From contig SMMW01000023.1 of assembly GCA_004794655.1 (NCBI GenBank), positions 124,001-188,000 of the forward strand: 64,000 nucleotides of DNA, read 5' to 3'. Position numbers and translations under genes: made by a program. This stretch comes from Marisa cornuarietis (Eukaryota > Mollusca > Gastropoda > Architaenioglossa > Ampullariidae). The notes below the pieces were generated by a model, which saw nothing but the letters and a program-made list of their open reading frames with translations, was not told the origin of the DNA and ran no database searches. The number at the start of each line of letters is the position of its first letter. The first letter of the stretch is position 1. Of this stretch, positions 47,501-56,169 are shown piece by piece.

Positions 47501-50500
47501 CCAGGAGTGACCACTTGACCAGACTTTGCACTAATACTTTGCCCAGTGTCCCTAGGTTGGACGACAATTTTTGCTCCACCCGACAAAGAATCTGTAGACA
47601 AGGGATTGTCTTCCCCACTCTTTTCAACAACCCTTCCAGGTGACACACTGGTATGTGTCTGAGCTTTGACCAAAGGAATGTCAGTAGAGCCACCAACAGT
47701 TCTAGCCATCAGAATATCCTGGTTTGTTTTCAAGACAGATGTTTGTGCTGGTGACGTCAACAGCACAGACCGAGAAATGTGACCATCCTCTGTGCTGTGA
47801 ACATCACCTGACTGCAGCAAAGCGTTACTGTTTTCTGAGCTGCTTGCTAGAAGACTGCTGCCCTGAGCCGACTTTTTAGAGACTTGAACATACACCAAAC
47901 CAAGTTTTTGCTCCACAGAACTCTCCTTTACTTTAGAAGGGCTTGACAAGGTCTCTGATTTTTGCTTCACAGATTTTGAATCCATCAATACAGAAGTATC
48001 TTGGACAGCTTTGGAGGATGCAGCCAGCTTTCTTTTATTCACTGCTTTAACATTTCTTGGTATGGAAGAATATTCTTCTACCTTTGCCAAAGCGCTGAAA
48101 GAAAATCAAGTAGCAGACATCTTAAATGCCAAACTGTGGTTGGCCACCAGATGAACTAGTTTGAGATTTTTCAAAAAATAAATGATGGAGGAAAAATATA
48201 GGGTACTCTGCACATGCAACAGCAACTGTTCTGTCCTGAAAGAAAAAACCTGACTAACTGAATCTGACTAACTAAAATTAATGCACAATTACATATACAA
48301 TGGACATAGGAGGCAGATCACCTCTGAAAACATACAAGTGAACATGGACAGGTTAGTTAGCTCAAACCAATGCTGGAGCTTAATTGATTACATGATGGGT
48401 GTAAACAACACAACAAAAATAGTTTGTAAATGGTTTCCACAAAAATATAAATAATAATACTATATGTGGTAGTTACACTTCTGATTAGCAGACATACAGA
48501 GCGTTTGCATGTATATGCACACACACACACACAGGTTTAAGAGCATGTATATATTACTTTCTGCTTACCCTCTTTCAGGTTTACAAGCTACGCCATCACC
48601 TCCTTGTGCCTTGTACTTTAGTTTACCAAGTTTCTTATTATCTGAAAAACAAAAACCAAGGACATCTACTATTACTGATAAAGTGATGAGCTATATCAGT
48701 CATATATCAGATTCTTGACAACCACCTAGATGGTTCATTTATAAGACTAACAAAGAAGTTTAGCTTTTAGGGTAACAATGTACAAGCAAAGCATCCAAAT
48801 CTTTGGAATGCAAGTAAATACTGACTTACATCACTTTAATTTTAGACATGAAATTTAACCTGAATATATAAAGCTAAACACTGTTTAATAATAGTTATTG
48901 CAAGAATTACAGCTTAAAATTTTTTATATCTGCCCTCAGAGACCTGGTTTTGACACTGTGTCTGGTCAGTCACAGGCTCAACAGCTTAACAACTGGAGCC
49001 AACAACAAGACATCAGACACTTCAATTTTGCGCAGTGTTTAGTCATCACAGAGCAGTGAGTGGTACAAGCCTCACAAAACTAAGCCTCTGTGAAGCAGGC
49101 AATGAAAGATGCCCACACACTGGTACATATCAACAGAGACATCCAATATAAACAACATAGATATTTAACATACTAATATTTGAACAAATGCCAGAAAGAC
49201 CCACTTTAACAGACATTGACACAACAGACAACTGATCAATATAATAACAAACAGGTCATGACATGGGATTAGCCATGTAAAAGTTTACTTATATACTGTA
49301 AGCAGTAACAAGAAATCTATTTTTAATACAGTTATTACAATTTAAATCTGACAAAGTCACCATTTCCATTATACTTAGAGGACTAACCTACAGTAAAGCA
49401 GTATTTACATCACGCCTAAACCACAATATCAAATCTTCTAGATGTCAAACTTAAAATACAAAAGACTACCCAGTATTCTTTTTCTTTCAAATCTTGGTTC
49501 AAATCCTCACCAAAATGTGATATGCAAAGTCTGGGCAAAGAGCAACCTTCTCTTTACCAAGTTCATTATATATAACATTTCAAACATTGAAGCACATAGG
49601 AAGACTGAGACAAAGCTCTGACAACATGATCAAACAGGGATAAGCTACAGCATCAAGGCTCTATAGCCACCAGGTAAGGTAGAAATGTTTGTTGAACAGA
49701 CATGCCCATCTCCAGGATTTTACCTTTCTGTACAAAGGGAGCTGTTTGCTTGATTTAGAAAATTAGCATCTTGTAATGGAATAAACCATTATTTGAATAA
49801 CAAATATTTCAACTTCTTTCTCTTTAAAATATTAAAAACATAATAAAATTTAAAAAATAATAAAAACAAGGTGGGACTATTTACCCCTACCATAATAAAA
49901 AGCACATCGCCTGTCATCCATAGCGCTGAAAACAAGATCAAAAATACAACCTAAAGAAGATAAGTATTTGTTAACAGATATTGCCTTCTCAACTGCCCAC
50001 AAACATTTGCCAACAGATCTTGCCTTCTCTATCTACTGCCCATAAGCATAAGCCAATAGATCTTGCCTTCTCTATCTACTGCCCACAAACAGAAATGAAC
50101 ACAAAGCATACCTAGCATATCCTCTTTCATCTTCCTGCGACCAAAGTCTACCTCCATATCCTGGAACCGTCGGTTGGGCACAACACCTCGTCCACTGCGA
50201 CGTGGTGTAAATGTATCCTTACACATGTTCACTTCGGTATGGACAGGGTCAGCCTGATCACCTGTGTTACACTTGACTGCTGGAATATTTGGATGCCCAC
50301 AGACAGCTGCCAGTATTGACAAAATTTCTTATAAAATGATTTTGACTTGATGTCAACAACAGATGGAATCATGCAAAGCCAAAATGTCATTCACAATCTA
50401 GCCACTGTTAACAGAAATGTTTGTGTGTTTATGTTTATGTATTTTATTTACTTAGTCACAATCCCAATGTGTATATATAACTGTCATGTTAATAAGGGTT

Positions 50501-51995
50501 AGGGCTCACAATCCCATATGTATCATACAACTGTCATGTTAATAAGGGCCATCCCAATGTGGATGTAGCTTGGTCATTGCATGTTCCTTAGGACATATAA
50601 TGTGCTCTGTTGGAAAGGCCTAGCCCTTGTATGGCTGCACACCATAAGGTGGCAGCTGAGGTTAACTATAATATCTGCACTAAAGACACCAAATTCTCTT
50701 ACAAAAGGCAACCAAGAAAGCACATGGTGAGAAAAATCATTAAAGGAGAGCATCACAGAACATATCTTCAGTTCAAAAAATAAAAACTTTCTGCCTGACT
50801 GCAGGGTCAAAACTGTGTGCTGTCTGCAATATATAATATATATCTTCTATTTGCTCTCAGAGACATAGGCTTGACACTGAGTCTGCCAGTCATTGGCTCA
50901 ACAACTCAAGTGATGTTGGAGCTGACAACTAGAAATCAGACACTTCAATTTTGCGCAGTGTTTAGTCATCACAGAGCAACAGATACCAAATACTCCATAG
51001 CACAAAACAAATGCTAAATGCCATAAATGAAGAGGAAACAAAAGGCACAGGCCAGCTACGACATCCAACATTTGTTCTGAATTACTGTTAAATAAACTGC
51101 TCATGGAAAGATACCACTTCTGGGCTCACCTGAGTTTTGAGGCCCTGTATCATCGCTGACAGATGCTTTTTGAAGTATATCATCCTGTTTTTCACTGACC
51201 TCCAATTCCATACCGTTCTCTGAAGACCCTTCATGGAGCATAACAGTGATTGCACATGTATTTTTGTTATTACAAGACTTGTCCATCAGCCTGGGCCATT
51301 TTGATGCAGTTTCATCCTTTATACCAGCTTCTATACTCTGGCCAGCCAAATATTTGCGTGGCCTCCCTCTCTTCCTTGGAGTGGCTGATCCTCCAGGTGT
51401 GAATGGTGCAGTGTCTGTCCCCACACCCATTTTTATGGCAGCTGACTTCACCTCAGCTGTTTGTAAGATGCACGGGGCCGTTTCTGTGCTGTCAGCACCT
51501 CTCACAGATGTGTCATTAGAGCTTGGTGCATCAGCCATACTTCTTTCTTCTTCCTCCAAAATAGCCTTGCTCTTGCCTGCATGTTGACTACTACCTGCAC
51601 CATGAAATATTCATGACACATGACGGCAGCCTTAAAAGAGACTTGTTCTAATTGCCATTTCTTTTTCCAGTCCATAAAATATCGTGAACAAATGTGCAAT
51701 TCTGCTTGTAAATGGCTTCAGTCTTTGCCTACCTAAAAGGTGAAGGAGGATTATTTTTATTTTGAAAGTTACCCCTATGCAGCCAGCTCCTGAACAGATG
51801 GCTGGTCACTTTAACAATTTAATGGCATGTAATGACCTACAATGACTACTGATGTCACTGGACAAAAATATGTTGAAATATATTTCTCTAAAGCTTTCTG
51901 CATTACAAAAAAAAAAATCTAGATGGACTAATCGTACCTTTCACATCAGCAGTACTTTGGGCACTTGCTTGTTTTGCTTTTTGTCCTTGTGGCAT
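35199..51995 (-). CDS. C2H2 zinc-finger protein with AT-hook, 10 fingers (16 coding exons)
   Basis: Complete spliced gene of 1479 codons. Exons, 5' to 3': 51995-51938, 51594-51130, 50306-50112, 48641-48569, 48094-47068, 46475-46054, 45219-44952, 44402-44291, 43504-43335, 41305-41084, 39766-39562, 39437-39304, 38194-38003, 37789-37616, 36225-35884, 35579-35199. All phases close. Seen: an AT-hook (PRKRGRPRK, about residues 92-100), a long Ser/Thr-rich low-complexity region (about 180-830), ten C2H2 fingers (about 850-1187) and an acidic tail rich in E, D, L and V. Fingers have DNA-binding spacing and a partial TGEKP-like linker (TKEKPF). Inferred role: nuclear, DNA-binding transcription regulator. 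It recalls multi-finger factors such as ZFAT, ZFP64 or ZNF335, but I cannot assign an ortholog. It is convergent with TMTC3. Confidence 0.88.
35884..36225 (-). CDS. zinc-finger gene exon 15
   Basis: Starts AYFNQDDTTNDLPVCDLLRE, a long acidic stretch ending LVEEQVQ. Acceptor 'gcactcag'; the donor runs into a (GT)n tract ('gtgtgtgtgt'). Confidence 0.82.
36358..36838 (+). mobile_element. piggyBac-like MITE, copy 2 (right end lost)
   Basis: Starts at TTAA (36358-36361), then CCCC. It shares 'gcgcataaataaatga', 'agtcaaccaatcaa', 'cagttgataaagtgcc' and 'tgtatattctaat' with copies 1 and 3. The right side changes into a LINE fragment at about 36840. Confidence 0.75.
36840..37040 (-). pseudogene. LINE reverse-transcriptase fragment
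   Basis: The minus frame reads EFYMNGVQLEEVNSFKYLRG, then ALSKDGSSTTDFHIMITTAT, a non-LTR reverse transcriptase C-terminal block, ending at a stop. A relic inside an intron of the zinc-finger gene. Confidence 0.7.
37185..37245 (-). mobile_element. piggyBac-like MITE internal fragment, reversed
   Basis: 'ggcactttatcacctgattc' ... 'acctgactggttgact' is the reverse complement of the 'agtcaacca..cagg' to 'gataaagtgcc' block of the MITE family. Confidence 0.65.
37309..37565 (+). mobile_element. tRNA-derived SINE (copy 2)
   Basis: A-box-like 'gccaagtggtcagaatgc' and B-box 'gttcaatacc' (37358-37367), then a body like the 33.0 kb copy and a 'tttaccttacc' tail. The B-box is better kept here than in copy 1. 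Confidence 0.78.
37616..37789 (-). CDS. zinc-finger gene exon 14
   Basis: Starts HMRKKHHIEIILRDDGTTTC, giving the two histidines of finger 10. Donor 'gtgagt'. Confidence 0.86.
38003..38194 (-). CDS. zinc-finger gene exon 13 (finger 9, part of 10; GC donor)
   Basis: FSCVVCDFRTSSKKNLLVHM and the first part of finger 10, YSCVLCRYMNPKRRNLFQ. The donor is 'cag|gcaaga' (GC at 38001-38002), not GT. Splicing there restores finger 10 exactly. Confidence 0.85.
38425..38588. repeat. 32-bp tandem repeat, five degenerate copies
   Basis: 'cattactgcctaaccattat' with 'ctcatcaga' between copies. Lies in a zinc-finger gene intron. Confidence 0.85.
39304..39437 (-). CDS. zinc-finger gene exon 12 (finger 8)
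   Basis: Acidic linker, then FACNHCTMKFAKLINLYKHL. Donor 'cag|gtgagt'. Confidence 0.87.
39562..39766 (-). CDS. zinc-finger gene exon 11 (fingers 6-7)
   Basis: Starts MCSFVTDCESRLRRHMFIH, completing finger 6, then linker TKEKPF and finger 7 (FQCGMCDYRGSQKEHVLRHM). Confidence 0.9.
40021..40985. repeat. long inverted repeat, arms about 265 bp, spacer about 430 bp
   Basis: The left arm (about 40021-40281) and right arm (about 40713-40985) are reverse complements. Matching blocks include 'aaaatgtacaggttctgacc' with 'ggtcagagcctgtacatttt', and 'tgcatgatgataaaatacag' with 'ctgtattttattatcatgca'. It lies in the intron between exons 10 and 11 of the zinc-finger gene. It is a foldback element or an inverted duplication, and the pre-mRNA could form a long double-stranded stem. 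Confidence 0.85.
41084..41305 (-). CDS. zinc-finger gene exon 10 (fingers 4-5, start of 6)
   Basis: VKCPLCDYICANENPDLKVH and FTCKECGIVAMSKRDLRQH, then the first cysteine of finger 6 (LFCQ). The intron splits the CxxC. Confidence 0.9.
41745..42394 (+). mobile_element. piggyBac-like MITE, complete copy 3 with TTAA and inverted ends
   Basis: 650 bp counting both TTAA sites (41745-41748 and 42391-42394). The 28-bp ends are inverted, matching at about 22 of 28 positions: left begins CCCATTTTGGGTACAT and ends GCATCCCCGCG; right reads CGCGGGGATGC and ends GACCAGAATGAG. A TTAA target with CCC-type termini is characteristic of the piggyBac superfamily. The interior is AT-rich and non-coding, so the element is non-autonomous. 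Confidence 0.85.
42725..42760 (-). mobile_element. LINE 3' tail fragment
   Basis: 'aataataatgatgatttgta' then 'tagcgcatt', the reversed tail seen in LINE copies A-C. Confidence 0.5.
43335..43504 (-). CDS. zinc-finger gene exon 9 (fingers 2-3)
   Basis: Fingers HKCGVCNYSAATSSNLKRHM and YKCSICSLNFRQKIHLERHI. Donor 'gtaaga'. Confidence 0.92.
44291..44402 (-). CDS. zinc-finger gene exon 8 (finger 1)
   Basis: Finger FTCVTCDYKTTKKANFYKHK with a complete C2-H2 pattern. Ends in phase 1 on KHL-G. Confidence 0.9.
44650..44775. repeat. tandem duplication, about 60 bp, two copies
   Basis: 'gcatcagagattataataaa' occurs twice, with flanking 'acacag(c/t)ta' motifs repeated. Confidence 0.8.
44952..45219 (-). 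CDS. zinc-finger gene exon 7
   Basis: Encodes SPAEGSVITVRVQPP, a KKEKEETEPVEVV block, a Gly/Ser linker and RERYIVVNLPEGSTVKQHII. Donor 'gtaggt'. Confidence 0.84.
46054..46475 (-). CDS. zinc-finger gene exon 6
   Basis: Begins ESVEVTHMSEPHQGPRLEEE, a low-complexity Ser/Thr/Glu-rich stretch. Acceptor 'ttatgaag' is weak but in frame; donor at 46053. Confidence 0.75.
46966..47067. repeat. 50-bp tandem duplication at a splice donor
   Basis: 'caacaaggtgtatcag' ... 'gtgctgttaggagctca' occurs twice. The second copy ends at the donor of zinc-finger exon 5. Confidence 0.85.
47068..48094 (-). CDS. zinc-finger gene exon 5 (long Ser/Thr-rich region)
   Basis: 1027 bases, open throughout, with no folded domain seen. 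Acceptor 'tttctttcag'. A 50-bp tandem duplication of the intron abuts its donor. Confidence 0.88.
48569..48641 (-). CDS. zinc-finger gene exon 4
   Basis: A small 73-base exon encoding NKKLGKLKYKAQGGDGVACK. Phases fit on both sides; acceptor 'tttttcag', donor 'gtaagc'. Confidence 0.75.
48934..49056. repeat. dispersed intronic repeat (copy 1)
   Basis: 'ctcagagacc' through 'cacttcaattttgcgcagtg' and 'tttagtcatcacagagca'. Shared with 50856-50979. Confidence 0.8.
49975..50100. repeat. about 52-bp tandem repeat, three copies
   Basis: 'ttgccttctctatctactgc' plus 'ccaca' and 'gccaa(c/t)aga' motifs in series just before exon 3 of the zinc-finger gene. Confidence 0.75.
50112..50306 (-). CDS. zinc-finger gene exon 3
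   Basis: Encodes AVCGHPNIPAVKCNTGDQAD and a basic stretch (TPRRSGRGVVPNRRF). Acceptor 'actggcag'. Ends in phase 1. Confidence 0.82.
50455..50560. repeat. tandem duplication, two copies
   Basis: 'acaactgtcatgttaataag' with a 'cacaatccca' lead repeats about 60 bases apart. Confidence 0.75.
50856..50979. repeat. dispersed intronic repeat (copy 2)
   Basis: Same family and orientation as 48934-49056, in another intron of the same gene. Confidence 0.8.
51130..51594 (-). CDS. zinc-finger gene exon 2 (AT-hook)
   Basis: Encodes an acidic patch (LEEEERS) and the AT-hook TPRKRGRPRKYL. The AG acceptor is at 51595-51596. Phase 1 in and out. Confidence 0.83.
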
Positions 51996-51998
51996 GAC
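51938..51998 (-). CDS. zinc-finger gene, exon with start codon
   Basis: The acceptor 'ttcagtag' is followed by GTC and then ATG (51995-51993), giving MPQGQKAKQASAQSTADVKG. Donor 'gtacga' at 51937. An upstream non-coding exon is implied by the acceptor. Confidence 0.7.
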
Positions 51999-52799
51999 CT
52001 ACTGAACAGAATGAACAACTTTGCGAGTGAATACAAATACATGTATAACCAAAACACTACAGATTTTTAACAAAATCCTCTGAGTAACAGAAGAATATCT
52101 TAATAATTTTGATTAACATCAAATACATAAATGACAACTTTTTGTTGCACTGAGGGCTTAACAGATGAATACAAAAGCTTTAAAAGTATCTCGCAGAATT
52201 TAAATTGCCAAGAGAAACTTTAAACTCTCAATCAAATTAGCCTACAACACAATATCTGCTACTAAGACACCAAAGAAAGCTGTAAATAGAATTTGCTTGT
52301 CTAAAACTGTATTTGACTGCATAACCATACTACTGGCACCATTTACTATAATTACTAAAAAAAACTAATAATGGAAGATGAAAAATGTTACACTGACTCA
52401 ATGATCCCTTAGATTGAAAGGTTACTGAAGGTGAGAAGGCAACCAAGAAAGCACATGGAGTTACGTCAAAAGCAGAAATAACTAAAGCATTTATTTTATA
52501 AATATTCAACTACTTATACAGATTATTGCTAATCAGAAAATACACTAACTCATTTGCAGCATTATAAGCTACTATCTTGAGATGAATTAATGATGTCGAA
52601 CAGTAAACAATGGTTGTTCGTGCAATAGACAGGGTCCGCCATTTGCAATGACGAACAGCACCGTTCTGCTGAAGATCTTCACTAGCACACCTCTCAGTGG
52701 GTGAAGCTCCTTCCATATTTTTCATACTCTAATAACGAAGCAATGAAAGACAGCTAAAATCGAAACAAGAAGTGTTGGAGGAAGACCTCGAGATTGAAG

Positions 52800-53100
52800 A
52801 GTTCGAGAATCTCCTACACAGGAGGAAGAAAATACAATATGGCGTCTTCTACCTCCGCAAGTGGAGATTAATTTTCTGCTATTTTCCCCTAAAAACAGAA
52901 TGTTATACATATAAGAATTAATGCTAGATGCATTTCTAGCAACAAAGAGTACTTATTTTCTACAAAAACAAATAAAAATATACTTACATTGAGACATATG
53001 AAGAAATTAAATCTTTGGGTTTCAAGTGGCTTGATTGGCGGCGATGACGACTCCACTGAGCATGCGCACACTATCTTGCGCCCAATGCGCGTTGATCTGT
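52800..53100 (-). promoter_or_regulatory. probable promoter region of the zinc-finger gene
   Basis: On the minus strand this stretch holds a CCAAT box (plus-strand ATTGG at 53034-53038), an NRF1-like 'gcatgcgca' (53060-53068) and local CpG enrichment. 'atggcg'-type YY1-like motifs lie downstream. Start site not seen. Confidence 0.4.
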
Positions 53101-53607
53101 GAGAAGATGTTCAAAACCACCAATTTGTCTGTGCTTCAAACTGGATGAGTCTGTTAGAAGTACACTATTGTCACAAATGACACACAGACTTATATCATTT
53201 ATTCCAGTAAGGTTATACACTAGTATGCTAGGTCCGCCCCGTTCCCCGACTACTGAAGTCAAGGGAGTGAACCTTCCCGTCATTGATAAGAGTGAGGACG
53301 ACGACAGAATTTCCTTCAGTTTCATAGAGTTAATGTGTCTAAGTGCTCAAACGTTTCGCAAATTTAGAAATCGATGATGGCTCAGGTGATTTGTTGATTG
53401 TACATAGAAGTCTAGAAAATTATTTCTGATCTCATCGAATTTCAAAAAGTATTGGATCGACCACTGCATGAAAATCTTCCACTGAAAATGCGTCTATTTG
53501 ATATGTCGATCATTACTACATTGACATGTTCATAGTTCGAACTGCTACATATGAATAAGTATTACGGAAAGTGACTGTGAGCCGACCTCTTAAGCTACAG
53601 AAACTAC

Positions 53608-53985
53608 AGGGTGCGCATAAAGTCCGTATACTTCTATCTTTGGGAGGATTTTGAAACCTAATTGTTCCTCTTAGGCATCCAAAACATTTGTATGGGTCGC
53701 TCCATGATTTCTACATAGCCGAATGCGCTGCCAGGTTCTCCTGCTCATGTTCTGCAACATTTATGTCATGACTATCTGGAACGCTTCACTAACCGCATGT
53801 TTCAGCGATGAATAACAGGCTTCCGCACGTCTTCTTTGATTCGTCTTCTGTGGGTTACACAGAGTGCATTGTCGGAGGCCACGGAAGAGGAGCGGAATTG
53901 TTGTTTGATAGGAGTATACGGGCGTGGTTATTCCTATAAATGCTCCTAGAGATAGGAGTATACGGACTTTGTGTACCCCCAGTAT
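53608..53985 (-). mobile_element. mariner/IS630-like MITE with transposase tail relic
   Basis: Left end 'cagggtgcgcataaagtccg' + 'tatact'; the right end reads 'agtatacggactttgtgta', its near reverse complement. The minus strand in between still reads RTWQRIRLCRNHGATHTN, like the end of an IS630/mariner transposase. A second copy of the right end lies about 55 bases inside. Confidence 0.6.
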
Positions 53986-55140
53986 ATTTTGTTACACTGT
54001 TATAAATCAAATACTTTTTTTTCGACAATGGTTTGGACATGGAACGTACAGTTAAAGGTGCCACTGAACTATGCACCATCACTTGATATTTTTATAAAAC
54101 ACAAAGTTGATCTTCAAGTTCACATGTCACGTTTCAATCGATTAAAATCATGTACCACAGTGCAATATAAAATGAAAAGAATGGTACGTGGGGGAAGGAA
54201 ACAACTCATATTTTTCCTTTCTCTTTTGGTATCAGTAGTCTCCCCTGAAAACTTTCTTCCTTCCTCACCCCACCACTAGCTCTCACAATGATGGGGAAAA
54301 CAACCATATCGCCATCTTCCCACTAGCAGAAACATCAAAACAAGTAACTATATCTGTAAACATGCCCGTGATATGGCTAATCGACAAATCTGTAAGCTGA
54401 TATGCCCTGCCCGAGGTTCTCTGAAAAAGTTGTTTGTGTTGACCACTGGTCCCACCAAACTTTAAATAATGGCGATCTCGGACAGGATTCATCTCTTGAG
54501 GTATACATGCACATTATGAGGTTAATTCATCAACAGTGTGCCCGTTGGCCATGCTCCCATCCCGTTTGTCCGCTGTGCACGCAGCCTTGGACTGCTTAAT
54601 AACAGAGTTTATTAATAGCCCATCTCCTCGTGGAGGTTAGCTCAGTGCGCTGTACACTAAAGACTACAAACTAACCGACAGTCAACTCAAGAATACAGAA
54701 AGAGTCGTTGACAAATGTCACCGGAATGGATTGATGAAGATGAAGAACTGAGGAGTGAGCGGAATAGTACATTTGATTATGAAATGGTTTTTTTTTTAAG
54801 AGAGTGGGTTTTGATTTTGGACTTGAAAGCTTCAAACGTAGACACAGTTCAAAGAGAAAGGGGCAGAGAATTCCGAAGGGACTGGATGGTCCGCTGAGAC
54901 GTAGAATTTATCCGGTTTGATGCGTGGCAGAGAGAGAGCAACAAAAGACAAACCGAAGAGACTGGGTGATATTCAGACAGTATATGCTGAGTGGGTGTGT
55001 CTGTCAGTACTGCCATTCGCACCTGTTACTATACGCGGTCTCGGGGTACTTCGTTTCATGTCCATTCAGTCTCGATCTCTGTGGCTGTGGCTACAGCCAT
55101 GTCCAGAGCATATTATTGCAATAATACAAACAAATTGTAG
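53986..55140. other. intergenic, no gene seen
   Basis: Unique sequence with unrelated open frames. A tRNA A-box-like stretch 'gttagctcagtgcgctgta' near 54638 has no matching B-box. Confidence 0.4.
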
Positions 55141-55149
55141 GGTCTTCTT

Positions 55150-55275
55150 GCTACTACTATTAAAAGACTGCAGAAGATTCAAAACAAAGCAGCCATAATG
55201 ATTGTTACTCTTACAAATTCTACTGACCACTTCACACCAGCTTTAATTGTGGTCAGTCTACTCTCAGTACATTCT
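55150..55275 (+). pseudogene. LINE ORF2 fragment
   Basis: One frame reads KRLQKIQNKAAIMIVTLTNS then TDHFTPALI, the same protein region as the next element (LQRVQNTAARI...EHITPIL). A separate, more decayed copy. Confidence 0.55.
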
Positions 55276-55382
55276 GCAGTAGCCTGAAGCAAGCGATTGG
55301 AAACTAAGTACAGCACAGCTGTTATATTTTCAGCTACCCGACTATAGCATCTGTCAACTCACCAGCACCACCATCTTTCCCT

Positions 55383-55860
55383 TTGCCGTTATGTCCCTTT
55401 CCCAATTCTACTATCATTACTCGTCTTGTCGTCTTGTTGTTGGATCAACTCCAAAGAGTTCAAAACACAGCCGCCAGGATTGTCACCCGTGCAAAGTCGT
55501 CCACTGAGCACATCACGCCTATCCTACAGAGCCTTCACTGGCTCCCAGTGAAAAAGCGCATTAATTGATCACAAAGTGCTTTCGATTGCACAGTCCTGCA
55601 TGTTTAAAACTGCTCCTGAATATTTACAAGAGATAGTCCCTCCTTACCAGCCGTCACGTTGTCTGCGCTCTGGCTCCCAGTCACGCTTCTGTCTCCCTGC
55701 AGTGGAAGACACAAACAAGAAGACACTGGAGCCAGGGCCTTCACAAACGCGGCACCTAAACTGTGGAATGCTCTGCCATCGTCATTGTCCACCATCACCT
55801 CACCAACCAAGTTTCGAAAAAGACTGAAGACCCATCTGTTTACTTAAGACGGACTTAAAC
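55383..55860 (+). pseudogene. LINE ORF2 C-terminal fragment, two frameshifts
   Basis: Reads LLDQLQRVQNTAARIVTRAK ... HITPILQSLHWLPVKKRI, shifts frame near 55567 (HKVLSIAQSCMFKTAPEYLQ), then shifts again near 55720 (GARAFTNAAPKLWNALPSSL ... KTHLFT). This order is the standard C-terminal end of non-LTR ORF2. A (CAT)n-type tail follows at 56018. Dead copy. Confidence 0.8.
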
Positions 55861-56015
55861 TTAAACAACCAAGAAACACTTGTGTCTTTATTTTTTACTT
55901 TCCTGGTGTTTATCTATTTATTTACTTTATTTTTTTTCTTATTTTTTTATATTTATTTTGTTTTTGCTGCGCAATGAGCATTCTTCCGAATGGATACCTG
56001 CGCATTACAAATGGA

Positions 56016-56017
<2 letters not shown>

Positions 56018-56049
<32 letters not shown>

Positions 56050-56050
56050 G
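56018..56050. repeat. (ATC)n microsatellite
   Basis: Trinucleotide run after the LINE fragment; a second run is at 56113-56152. Confidence 0.9.
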
Positions 56051-56112
56051 ATAGCGAACCCGCGTTCTCCATGCGCAACAAATGATGGATAACTAACGGC
56101 ACGTTAAAAAAC

Positions 56113-56114
56113 TA

Positions 56115-56152
<38 letters not shown>
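56113..56152. repeat. (ATC)n microsatellite
   Basis: Second trinucleotide run, about 40 bases. Confidence 0.9.
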
Positions 56153-56169
56153 CAGTGGTATAGGAACCA

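Noticed and set aside
47056..48090. Independent 344-residue gene starting at 48090
   Set aside because: The first codon is TTG, and the frame joins neighbouring exons with matching phase; it is exon 5 of the zinc-finger gene.
51101..51559. Separate gene starting MEEEERS
   Set aside because: The supposed start is TTG and an acceptor lies just upstream in the same frame; it is exon 2 of the zinc-finger gene.
52510..52725. Alternative N-terminus (MKNMEGASP...) of the zinc-finger gene
   Set aside because: No donor in frame joins it to 51998, so I treat it as 5' UTR or promoter-proximal sequence.
54630..54700. tRNA gene
   Set aside because: An A-box-like 'ttagctcagtgcg' is present, but no B-box or cloverleaf follows.
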